Below are positions 7,901 through 14,771 of a DNA stretch of 16,609 nucleotides, piece after piece. Positions within the stretch are counted from its first letter, which is position 1; every line of letters starts with the position of its first letter. The stretch spans positions 1 through 16,609 of the forward strand of contig CAUJJP010000234.1 in the NCBI GenBank assembly GCA_963205525.1. Direction: 5' to 3'. The DNA comes from Pseudomonadota bacterium (GTDB lineage Bacteria; Pseudomonadota; Gammaproteobacteria; Burkholderiales; Burkholderiaceae). A program made the position numbers and the translations under genes. Below the pieces are notes generated by a model. That model did no database searches, was not told the DNA's origin, and saw only the letters and a program-made list of their open reading frames with translations.

Positions 7901-9751
7901 TCAGTCGCTTCGTCTTGCCGCGGCAAACTCGGCGTCGGCCCACACCACCTTGCCGCCGACCATGGTCAGCAGCACCTGGGTGAATGCGAGCTCCTCTGGC
8001 GCCACCTGCATGAAGTTGCGGTCCAGCACGATCAGGTCGGCGAACTTGCCGATCTCTATCGACCCCAGCTGGTCGTCAAGCCGCAGCTGCGCGGCCGCGT
8101 TCATGGTGATCGCGCGCAGCGCCAGGCTGCGCGGCAGCAGCGGATCGTCGTTCAGGCGGCCCGCGTACGCAGGCCCGAAACTGGCGGGGTGGGTGGGAGT
8201 GCCCTGGCGCCGCACGCCGACCGAGAGGTTGTAGAAGTAGGCCAGCGGATCGACCGGCCAGTCGCTGCCGTAGGCGATGCTGGCGCCGGCGTGCAGGAGG
8301 CTGCCCTCGGGCTCCATGCGCGCGAAGCGCTCGGGTCCGAGCTGTTCCTGTACCGCCTCGATCGAATACGGTGCCTGCTGTGCCCACTGGAAGGACATGA
8401 CCGCAAACACGCCCAGCGCCTTGAAGCGGCCGTAGTCGGCCGGATCGGCGAGTTCGGCGTGCGCGATCGCCGGCCGGAAGGCGTTGCCCGGCAGGGCCTG
8501 GCGTGCCGCCTCGTAGGCGTCCAGGGCGCGCCGCACCGCGGCGTCGCCGATGGCGTGGATGTGTGGGTCGAAGCCGGCCTTCACGGCCTGCACCACCAGA
8601 GCGTTGATCTCTTGCTGACTCAGGTAGAGCTCGCCCATGCGGGTGCCGGGCACCCAGTGCGGGTGGGTCTCGCTGCCGGTGTTGACCCGGTAGGGTGCGA
8701 GCACGCCGGCGGTCTGGGCCGGTGCCTGAAGCACGCCATCCAAGAAGAGCTTGACATGGCGCACCTGGACCCGCGGCGTGGGCGTGGCGTCGGGCTGGGT
8801 GTAGCGGTCGGCGACCGCCTTCGCCCGCGCCACGGCAGCGGCCGGATCGGCGGCCTCGCCCGCGCCGATGGCCAGCGCGAACTGGGCGCGGGCACTGAGC
8901 TCGCCGCTGGCGGCCAGGGTCGAGAATGCCTTGACCTCGGTTTCACTGCTGAGCGCCTGCATGAAGCTGGTCACGCCCTGGCGATTGAGCAGGCCGAGCG
9001 CAATGCGCGCATGCGCGGCCTGCTGGGCATCCGTGGGTGCCGGCATCACCTGGTCGACCAGGGCGGCCGCGCCGTCCTCCAGGATGCCGGTCGGCTGGCC
9101 GCTGGCGTCGCGTGCGATGCTGCCGCCTGACGGATTGGGTGTGGCGGCGTCGATACCGGCCAGGCCGAGGGCGCGGCTGTTGACAAGACGCGTGTGGTGG
9201 TCGATCGAGGTGATGGTGATGGGCCGCGCGGTCGTCAGCGCGTCGAGGTCACCCTTCACCGGGTCGCGGTCGGCGCTGCTCATCGCCTGCCGGTCCCAGT
9301 TCACCACCTCCAGCCAGCCACCGGGCTCCTGGTCACGACTGCCGTCCAGGCAGGCCTGCAGCTTCTGCCGCATCTGGGCGACCGTCAGCGGCAGGAAGTC
9401 CAGGCTGCACTTGAGGGTCGCAGCACCGCCGTCCAGCGCGTGCACGTGGCCGTCCACCAGGCCCGGCATCAGCATGCGCCCGCCGAGGTCGATCACGCGC
9501 GTCCTGCCATCGCGCACATGGGCCAGGGCACCCGCATCGCTGCCGACGAAGACGATGCGGCCCTCGCGCACCGCCACCGCCTGCGCCACGCTGTCCTGCG
9601 CATCCACGGTGTACACGTGGCCGTTGCGCAGCACGATGTCGGCCGCGGGCGGATCGTCGCCGCTGCAGGCCACCAGGGCCAGCGCCGCGGTCAGCGCAAG
9701 GGTCTGTCGCGGCCAGAGCCGGCGCAAGCCGGGGGAATTCGTTCCTGCCAT
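7901..9751 (-). CDS. Lipoprotein-type YtcJ-like amidohydrolase (amidohydrolase family 3)
   Basis: Metal-dependent hydrolase of unknown substrate, 616 aa. It begins with a signal ending in LALVAC (Cys29), a lipobox, so it is probably lipid-anchored outside the cytoplasm; an RR pair at 10-11 hints at Tat export. The amidohydrolase scaffold follows: the initial beta domain, then LMPGLVDGHVHALDGG with the HxH metal ligands (His102, His104). A candidate bridging lysine is in VRHVKLFLDG (Lys334). Further ligands are in HIHAIGDAAVR (His397, His399), IAHAEL (His431) and YGSDWPVDPL (Asp497). The C-terminal beta domain has GSIEIGKFADLIVLD. ATG 9751 has AGGAGA seven bases upstream. It is 40 nt after the ureohydrolase gene, probably in one operon. 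Confidence 0.88.
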   Translation of the reverse strand: MAGTNSPGLRRLWPRQTLALTAALALVACSGDDPPAADIVLRNGHVYTVDAQDSVAQAVAVREGRIVFVGSDAGALAHVRDGRTRVIDLGGRMLMPGLVDGHVHALDGGAATLKCSLDFLPLTVAQMRQKLQACLDGSRDQEPGGWLEVVNWDRQAMSSADRDPVKGDLDALTTARPITITSIDHHTRLVNSRALGLAGIDAATPNPSGGSIARDASGQPTGILEDGAAALVDQVMPAPTDAQQAAHARIALGLLNRQGVTSFMQALSSETEVKAFSTLAASGELSARAQFALAIGAGEAADPAAAVARAKAVADRYTQPDATPTPRVQVRHVKLFLDGVLQAPAQTAGVLAPYRVNTGSETHPHWVPGTRMGELYLSQQEINALVVQAVKAGFDPHIHAIGDAAVRRALDAYEAARQALPGNAFRPAIAHAELADPADYGRFKALGVFAVMSFQWAQQAPYSIEAVQEQLGPERFARMEPEGSLLHAGASIAYGSDWPVDPLAYFYNLSVGVRRQGTPTHPASFGPAYAGRLNDDPLLPRSLALRAITMNAAAQLRLDDQLGSIEIGKFADLIVLDRNFMQVAPEELAFTQVLLTMVGGKVVWADAEFAAARRSD

Positions 9752-9791
9752 CGGGCGTCTCCTGTGGTTGTCCAGCGGTGGGGCTGCGGCC

Positions 9792-10724
9792 TCATCCGCG
9801 CGTCATGCGTGCCGCGAGATAGGTCCAGACGAAGCTGGCAGCGGCACAGGCGGTGAGCTCGGCGTGGTCGTAGGCGGGCGCGACTTCGACGCAGTCCATG
9901 CCCACGAAATCCAGGTCGGCGAGGTCTTCGAGCAGGGTCAGGACCTGGTTGCTGGTCAAGCCGCCCGGCTCGGGCGTGCCGGTGCCGGGCGCAAAAGCGG
10001 GGTCCAGGCAGTCGATGTCCAGGCTCAGGTAGACCGGCGGCTGGCCGTGCGTCGCCAGGCGCTGGCGGATCTCGGTGCAGACCTCGGCCAGCTGGGCGCT
10101 GCCCTCTCTCCCGCGCAGTTCGCGTGCGGTGTAGATGCGGCCGCCGCGGTCCTGCACGTACTCGCGCGCTTCACGCACGGCGGCGGATCGGATGCCGATC
10201 TGCGTGAAGCAGGCGTCGACCACCAGACCCTCCTGCATCGCTTCGTGGACCCAGGTGCCGTGGCCGCTGGGTTCGCCGAAGTGGTCGCACCAGGTGTCGC
10301 AATGGGCATCGAAGTGGACCACCGCCAGCGGCCGACCCAGGTGCGCGCACTGCGCGCGCAGGATGGGCAGGGTGACCGAGTGGTCGCCGCCCAGCCAGAC
10401 CATGTGCCGGCTGGCCAGCAGCGCAGGCAGCTGGCGCGCCAGCGCGGCACGCATCTCCACCAGGCCGGTGTTGGGCAGCGCGAGGTCGCCAAGGTCGTCG
10501 AGGACGCTGATAGGGCTGCAGTCGAAGAGCGGGTGGCTGGCGTCGCAAAGCATGTGGCTGGCCTCCCGGATGGCACGCGGTCCGAAGCGGGCCCCCGGGC
10601 GGTTGGTGGTGGAGCCGTCCCAGGCCAGCCCGGCGATGCCGAACGGCCGTGCCGCGGGGGCGTCGTGGCGGGTGGGCGGCACCTTCAGGAAGGTTGAGCC
10701 AGCCAGGTAGGCGAAGTCACTCAT
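9792..10724 (-). CDS. speB: Agmatinase-family ureohydrolase
   Basis: Binuclear manganese hydrolase of the arginase/agmatinase superfamily, 310 aa, cytoplasmic. It releases urea from a guanidino compound; agmatine to putrescine is the usual reaction of close relatives. All metal-ligand motifs are present: GGDHSVT (His115), HFDAHCDTW (Asp139, His141, Asp143) and SLDIDCLDPAFAPGTGTPEP (Asp236, Asp238). The loop DHFGEPSGHGTWV and the TPEPGGL segment match agmatinases rather than arginases. Guanidinobutyrase, guanidinopropionase and guanidine hydrolase share these motifs, so the substrate is not settled. I chose ATG 10724 (MSDFAYLAGS) because the family begins near here; a longer frame to 10856 would overlap the divergent regulator. 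Confidence 0.88.
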   Translation of the reverse strand: MSDFAYLAGSTFLKVPPTRHDAPAARPFGIAGLAWDGSTTNRPGARFGPRAIREASHMLCDASHPLFDCSPISVLDDLGDLALPNTGLVEMRAALARQLPALLASRHMVWLGGDHSVTLPILRAQCAHLGRPLAVVHFDAHCDTWCDHFGEPSGHGTWVHEAMQEGLVVDACFTQIGIRSAAVREAREYVQDRGGRIYTARELRGREGSAQLAEVCTEIRQRLATHGQPPVYLSLDIDCLDPAFAPGTGTPEPGGLTSNQVLTLLEDLADLDFVGMDCVEVAPAYDHAELTACAAASFVWTYLAARMTRG

Positions 10725-10798
10725 GTGTTGCAGGGGCGGCGGTGGGCACTGCCCATAATCGTCGGCCACCAGCCTAGCCAGCCTGCCCGCCCACTTGA
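10725..10798. promoter_or_regulatory. Divergent promoter region between the ureohydrolase and lysR genes
   Basis: Only 74 bp separate the two start codons. cataat at 10754-10759 is a 5/6 match to the -10 consensus on the plus strand (toward lysR), and its complement gives gattat on the other strand. A short palindrome, gggcactgccc, lies at 10744-10754. Both promoters and a LysR operator would have to overlap here. No convincing -35 is visible at 17 bp; ttgcag at 10728-10733 is 20 bp away. A weak call. Confidence 0.3.
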
Positions 10799-11899
10799 AT
10801 GCCTGCGCTCGCAAGTTCACTTGAAGCCCGCGCCGGGTTTGCCGGCGAAGCCGCACGCGGCCTGGCGGCGGTCGACGACGCCGAGCTGCGCCAGCTGCGG
10901 GTGTTCTGCGTCGTCGTCGCAGCCGGCGGTCTTTCGGCAGCCACCGCCGAGTTGCAGGCCGATCTGTCCACCGTGAGTCGCCAGTTCAAGGAGCTCGAGC
11001 AGCGGCTGGGAATCCGGCTCGCGCAGCGAGGGCGCAGCGGCTTCGCGCTCACGCCGGCCGGCCGCCAGCTGCACCAGGCGGCGCTGCGCCTGTTCGCGGC
11101 CCTGCAGACCTTGCGCGACGAGGTCGCCGGCCTGGCCGGCGCCCACAGGCCCTTGCTGCGGCTGGGGGTGGTGGACGCCCTGCTGACGGCGCCGGGCGCC
11201 CCGCTGGCAAACGCGCTCGCAGCCTGTGTCGATGCGCTGCCGGGGCTGCGCCTGCAGCTGGTGACGCTCAGACCGATCGAGATCGAGCGCCGCATCCTGG
11301 CCAGCGAACTCGATGCCGGCGTCATCGCCGCCCATGCACCGGCGGCCGGACTCGTCCACCAACGGCTGTACGCGGAGGCAAGCAGCGTCTATGTCGGGCC
11401 CGGTCACGCGTGGCACGGGGCGCGCGGCGCCAGCGTCAGCGACGCCGACCTGGCGAGCGTCGACTGGGTGCTCGACCCCTACTCGGTGGACCTGCCGCAC
11501 CCGCTGCTGGCCGGCGCCGTCATGCGCCAGCTCGGCAGCGCCACCGAGGCCGACAGCATCGAGGGCGTGGCCCTGCTGGTCGCCAGCGGACGCTTTGCCG
11601 GCCTGCTGCCGGACCACCTGGTGCAGGGCTGCGCCGCCCTGGCCGGCCTGCGCCGGGTACGGCCGGAGCGCTTCAGCTACCTGCAGGACATCGTGCTCAC
11701 CAGCCGCAGGGGCAAGGCCGCGCCGCTGGTGCGCGAGCTCGCACGCCAGCTCGCACGCCAGCTCGCACCCGTCTGCGCGGGCAGGCCTCTCGGGGCACGC
11801 TCACAAGGAAACGCCGGGCCGTCCCAAGTTTCCTTGACCCCCGCGGGGGGCGGGCTGGGCGCAGCCCGGTCCTGGGGGCGCTCACAAGCTGCACGCTGA
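10799..11899 (+). CDS. LysR-family transcriptional regulator with repeat-derived C-terminus
   Basis: DNA-binding regulator, 366 aa, longer than the usual 290-330. The winged helix-turn-helix spans about residues 30-90: ELRQLRVFCVVVAAGGLSAA, then TAELQADLSTVSRQFKELEQ and RLGIRLAQRGR, with the typical FALTPAGRQL. The two-lobed effector domain follows (about 115-320). The family fold should end near RGKAAPLVRELARQL. After that come the repetitive RQLARQLA and residues 336-360, which are wholly encoded by a 75-bp dispersed repeat, then six more residues to the stop. It is divergent from the ureohydrolase gene, its most likely target. A role for the TRAP operon downstream is possible but less indicated. 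Confidence 0.88.
   Translation: MPALASSLEARAGFAGEAARGLAAVDDAELRQLRVFCVVVAAGGLSAATAELQADLSTVSRQFKELEQRLGIRLAQRGRSGFALTPAGRQLHQAALRLFAALQTLRDEVAGLAGAHRPLLRLGVVDALLTAPGAPLANALAACVDALPGLRLQLVTLRPIEIERRILASELDAGVIAAHAPAAGLVHQRLYAEASSVYVGPGHAWHGARGASVSDADLASVDWVLDPYSVDLPHPLLAGAVMRQLGSATEADSIEGVALLVASGRFAGLLPDHLVQGCAALAGLRRVRPERFSYLQDIVLTSRRGKAAPLVRELARQLARQLAPVCAGRPLGARSQGNAGPSQVSLTPAGGGLGAARSWGRSQAAR
11736..11768 (+). repeat. 12-bp tandem repeat near the 3' end of lysR
   Basis: agctcgcacgcc occurs twice in full and a third time through agctcgcac, encoding ELARQLARQLA. It lies between the expected end of the LysR fold and the 75-bp dispersed repeat, and suggests slippage in a stretch under weak constraint. 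Confidence 0.8.
11804..11878 (+). repeat. 75-bp palindromic dispersed repeat, copy 1 (inside the lysR 3' end)
   Basis: This is 74/75 identical to copy 2 (15858-15932, opposite strand). The internal structure is three hairpins in a row. caaggaaac (1-9) pairs with gtttccttg (25-33), 9 bp around a 15-nt loop. ccccc (35-39) pairs with ggggg (42-46). cgggctg (48-54) pairs with cagcccg (59-65) around ggcg. The single difference between copies is repeat position 40 (g here, a in copy 2), in the loop of hairpin 2. The flanks carry a 10-bp direct repeat cgctcacaag (11798-11807 and 11879-11888). No transposase is near. It resembles a REP/BIME-type intergenic element. Confidence 0.95.
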
Positions 11900-12067
11900 T
11901 GCGCCTCAGGCCAGGCGCCGCCCTGCACCAGGACCCACGACGGCGGTGCGCAGGAACGGCTCCGCATAATGGCGCGCTGTTCGGCGTGCGGCGAGCGGCG
12001 TGCCAGCCGCTTTGAAGCGGCGCCTTGGGCCCAGGGCAGAATGCCCGGCCATCCATCTGGAGCTTCC
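11900..12067 (+). promoter_or_regulatory. Leader of the TRAP operon, with several small palindromes
   Basis: This 168-bp stretch between lysR and dctQ has no gene I can support. It holds gcgcct/aggcgc (11901-11918, 6-nt loop), gccgctt/aagcggc (12006-12021, 2-nt loop) and gggca/tgccc (12036-12048). A cataat at 11965-11970 could be a -10 site, but no -35 is evident. GGAG lies seven bases before the dctQ start. The first hairpin sits right after the lysR stop, without a T-tract. Confidence 0.35.
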
Positions 12068-12682
12068 ATGCAGGCATTGCTGTCGTTCTCGCGCGCCATC
12101 GACAAGATCAACGAGTTCACGGGCAAGTACTGCATCTGGCTGATCTTCGCGGCGACCGCGATCAGCGCCCTCAACGCCGTCGTGCGCAAGGTCTTCAACT
12201 ACAGCTCGAACGGTTTCCTCGAGGTGCAGTGGTATCTGTTCGCGTGGTCCTTCCTGATCGCGGCCGGATTCACCCTGCTCAAGCGCGAGCACGTGCGCAT
12301 CGACGTCCTGATCTCGCACCTGCCCAAGCGGGCGCAGATCTGGATCGACATCCTCGGCTTCACGCTCTTTCTCACGCCGCTGTGCGGGGTGATCCTCTAC
12401 CTGTGCGTGCCGCAGCTGGTCGAGACCTTTCGCTCCGGCGAGATGTCGGGCAACCCCGGAGGCCTGATCCGCTGGCCGATCTGGGCCGCGATCCCGGTCG
12501 GCTTCACGCTGCTGCTGCTGCAGGGCTGGTCGGAGCTGATCAAGCGCATCGCCTTCCTCAGGGGCCAGGGCCCCGACCCGACGCTGCGCGACGCCGAGCC
12601 GAGCGCGGAGCAGGCACTGGTGGAGGACCTGCAGCGGCAGGCCGCGGGCGCGCAGGGCGCGGCACCAGGCGTGGCGCGCTGA
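12068..12682 (+). CDS. dctQ: TRAP transporter small permease (DctQ family)
   Basis: Small membrane subunit of a tripartite ATP-independent periplasmic transporter, 204 aa. Four hydrophobic helices are visible (about 20-40, 52-72, 93-118, 140-158). The DctQ signatures include SSNGFLEVQWYLFAWSFLIA and LLKREHVRIDVL, then GNPGGLIRWPIWAAIPVGF. The C-terminal 40 residues are hydrophilic and cytoplasmic. ATG 12068 (MQALLSFSRAIDKINEFTGK) has GGAG upstream and matches the family start; the same frame is open further upstream, but without family resemblance. It is 17 nt before dctM. Confidence 0.94.
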   Translation: MQALLSFSRAIDKINEFTGKYCIWLIFAATAISALNAVVRKVFNYSSNGFLEVQWYLFAWSFLIAAGFTLLKREHVRIDVLISHLPKRAQIWIDILGFTLFLTPLCGVILYLCVPQLVETFRSGEMSGNPGGLIRWPIWAAIPVGFTLLLLQGWSELIKRIAFLRGQGPDPTLRDAEPSAEQALVEDLQRQAAGAQGAAPGVAR

Positions 12683-12699
12683 ACGGCCGGGGACGCCAG

Positions 12700-14568
12700 A
12701 TGATCGAGCTCCTGAGCGCCAACTTCGCCCCCGTCATGTTCGGCGGGTTGATCGTGTTCCTGATCCTGGGATTCCCGGTCGCCTTCAGCCTCGGTGCCTG
12801 CGGCCTGTTCTTCGGCGTGCTGGGGACCGAACTGGGCATCTTCCCCGGCAGCATCCTGGCCTGGCTGCCGCAGCGGCTGATCGGCATCATGGCCAACGAG
12901 ACGCTGCTGGCGGTGCCCTTCTTCACCCTGATGGGCCTGATCCTGGAGCGCAGCGGCATGGCCGAGGACCTGCTCGAATCGGTGGGCCAGGTCTTCGGGC
13001 CGCTGCGCGGCGGGCTCGCGCTGGCGGTGGTGCTGGTGGGCGCGATGCTCGCCGCCACCACCGGCGTGGTGGCCGCATCGGTGATCTCGATGGGCCTGAT
13101 CTCGCTGCCCATCATGCTGCGCTACGGCTACAGCCGCAGCCTGGCCAGCGGCGTCATCGCCGCCTCGGGCACGCTGGCGCAGATCATCCCGCCCTCGCTG
13201 GTCCTGATCGTGCTGGCCGACCAGATGGGCAAGAGCGTCGGCGACATGTACAAGGGCGCGTTCATCCCCGGCTTCGCGCTCATGGGCCTGTACATCGTCT
13301 GGGTGATGCTGCTGGCGCTGTTCAAGCCGAACTCGGTGCCGGCACTGCCGCCCGAGGCGCGCAGCTTCCGCGAGCCCAGCGGCAGCGCCGGCTATCCCTC
13401 GCTGGCCTTGCTGACCGGGGTTTCGGTGCTGGCGGGGGTGTTCCTGGGTCGCCACATGGAGGCGGTGCACGGCTGGTGGCAGGGCCGGCCGGTGGACTCG
13501 GTGCCCACCGACGAGCGCATCGTGGTCGCCATGTGCGGCGGCGTCTTCCTCGCCTGGCTGATCGCGGTCGCCAACCGGCTGCTCGGGCTGCGCCTGCTGT
13601 CCAAGCTCGCCGAGCGCGTGACCTTCGTCCTGATCCCGCCGCTGCTGCTGATCTTCCTGGTGCTGGGAACGATCTTTCTCGGTGTCGCCACGCCGACCGA
13701 GGGCGGCGCGATGGGCGCGATGGGGGCCCTGATCATGGCGCTGGCGCGGCGGCGCCTGAGCTGGCCGCTGCTGCGCCAGGCGCTGGGCACCACCACCCGG
13801 CTGTCGTCCTTCGTGATGTTCATCCTGATCGGCGCCACCGTCTTCAGCATGGTGTTCCAGGCCGCCGACGGCCCGGTGTGGGTCGAGCACCTGCTGGCCA
13901 AGCTGCCGGGCGGCCAGATCGGCTTCCTCATCTTCGTCAACGTGCTGGTGTTCCTGCTCGCGTTCTTCCTCGACTTCTTCGAGCTCTCGTTCATCATCGT
14001 GCCGGTGCTGGCGCCGATCGCCGAGAAGATGGGCATAGACCTGGTCTGGTTCGGCGTCCTGCTGGCGGTGAACATGCAGACCTCGTTCCTGCACCCGCCC
14101 TTCGGCTTCGCGCTTTTCTACCTGCGCTCGGTGGCGCCCGAGAAGCCCTACGTCGACGCGGTCACCGGCCAGACCGTGCAGCCGGTGACGACGATGCAGA
14201 TCTACAAGGGCGCAATTCCCTTCCTGCTGCTGCAGCTGACGATGGTCGGCATCCTGATCGCCTTCCCCTCGCTGGTCACCAGCCACCTGGACAAGAAGGT
14301 GAAGGTCGACATGGACGCGGTGGGCGAGCAGATGCTCGAGACCCTGGACGCCCAGCAGGGCGGCGATTTCAGCCTCGGCGCGCCGCTGGGCGAGGCGGCC
14401 TCGGGGGCGGACGGCCAGGCCATGCCCGGCGCGGCGCCAGCGGCACCCACCACGCCGCAGGACCCGAACACGCCGGCCCCGGGCGCCGACGGCAAGCCCG
14501 GCAGCACGCCGGGCAGCGCCGCCGACGACCCGGTGAAGGCACTGGAGGAGGCGCTGCGCAAGCCCTGA
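12700..14568 (+). CDS. dctM: TRAP transporter large permease (DctM family, long form)
   Basis: Main membrane channel subunit, 622 aa, using an ion gradient to move the substrate delivered by the binding protein. The N-terminal half shows ETLLAVPFFTLMGLILERSG, GAMLAATTGVVAASVISMG and SGTLAQIIPPSLVLIVLADQ. A linker with extra helices (about 225-300) precedes FLGVATPTEGGAMGAMGAL (near 327) and FLDFFELSFIIVPVLAP (near 422). This is the roughly 600-residue group often annotated as mannitol/chloroaromatic-type, not the 430-residue DctM. From about residue 530 the tail is hydrophilic and Ala/Pro/Gly-rich, ending DPVKALEEALRKP. ATG 12700 is 17 nt after dctQ, with a weak ggggac ribosome site. Confidence 0.95.
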   Translation: MIELLSANFAPVMFGGLIVFLILGFPVAFSLGACGLFFGVLGTELGIFPGSILAWLPQRLIGIMANETLLAVPFFTLMGLILERSGMAEDLLESVGQVFGPLRGGLALAVVLVGAMLAATTGVVAASVISMGLISLPIMLRYGYSRSLASGVIAASGTLAQIIPPSLVLIVLADQMGKSVGDMYKGAFIPGFALMGLYIVWVMLLALFKPNSVPALPPEARSFREPSGSAGYPSLALLTGVSVLAGVFLGRHMEAVHGWWQGRPVDSVPTDERIVVAMCGGVFLAWLIAVANRLLGLRLLSKLAERVTFVLIPPLLLIFLVLGTIFLGVATPTEGGAMGAMGALIMALARRRLSWPLLRQALGTTTRLSSFVMFILIGATVFSMVFQAADGPVWVEHLLAKLPGGQIGFLIFVNVLVFLLAFFLDFFELSFIIVPVLAPIAEKMGIDLVWFGVLLAVNMQTSFLHPPFGFALFYLRSVAPEKPYVDAVTGQTVQPVTTMQIYKGAIPFLLLQLTMVGILIAFPSLVTSHLDKKVKVDMDAVGEQMLETLDAQQGGDFSLGAPLGEAASGADGQAMPGAAPAAPTTPQDPNTPAPGADGKPGSTPGSAADDPVKALEEALRKP

Positions 14569-14578
14569 AGCCAGGCCT

Positions 14579-14611
14579 CTGCGATCGGAGTGGGCAGGTG
14601 TCCGATCGCAG
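14579..14611 (+). repeat. Perfect 11-bp hairpin between dctM and dctP
   Basis: ctgcgatcgga (14579-14589) pairs perfectly with tccgatcgcag (14601-14611) around an 11-nt loop. It starts 10 nt after the dctM stop. There is no T-tract, so it is probably a leaky terminator or a 3' protecting stem. In TRAP operons the binding protein is needed in large excess over the permeases, and intercistronic stems are a common way to reach that ratio; this role is inferred. Confidence 0.7.
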
Positions 14612-14642
14612 GGCCCCGACGCCGAATCCAGACCGGTTTGGG

Positions 14643-14667
14643 TGAACCCTTAGCCGGACCGGGTTCA
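14643..14667. promoter_or_regulatory. Inverted repeat tgaaccc-N11-gggttca upstream of dctP
   Basis: A perfect 7-bp inverted repeat with an 11-nt spacer, centred 117 bp before the dctP start. Arm centres are about 18 bp apart, which suits a dimeric repressor, but it could equally form an RNA stem. Just after it, tgcatagac (14672-14680) is a poor extended -10 candidate. Another short stem, ccggtc/gaccgg, is at 14706-14720. dctP may therefore have its own promoter. Confidence 0.4.
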
Positions 14668-14771
14668 GGACTGCATAGACTCGAATGTTGTTTTACGGGT
14701 TTTCCCCGGTCGCGGACCGGACCGGATTTCCGTTCAAGCCACTCTGTTCAACCCAGCAAGGAGTCGAATCC

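Noticed and set aside
10725..10856. N-terminal extension of the ureohydrolase to an ATG at 10856
   Set aside because: It would overlap the divergent lysR start, and the added residues do not match the family; ATG 10724 fits.
12025..12699. Upstream extension of the dctM frame through dctQ
   Set aside because: Frame is open by chance; the translation there is not membrane-like, and the family start is MIELLSANFAPVMF at 12700.
12397..14286. 629-codon minus-strand frame opposite dctM
   Set aside because: Antisense shadow; very rich in Gln, His, Asp and Glu, as expected from reversing hydrophobic codons.
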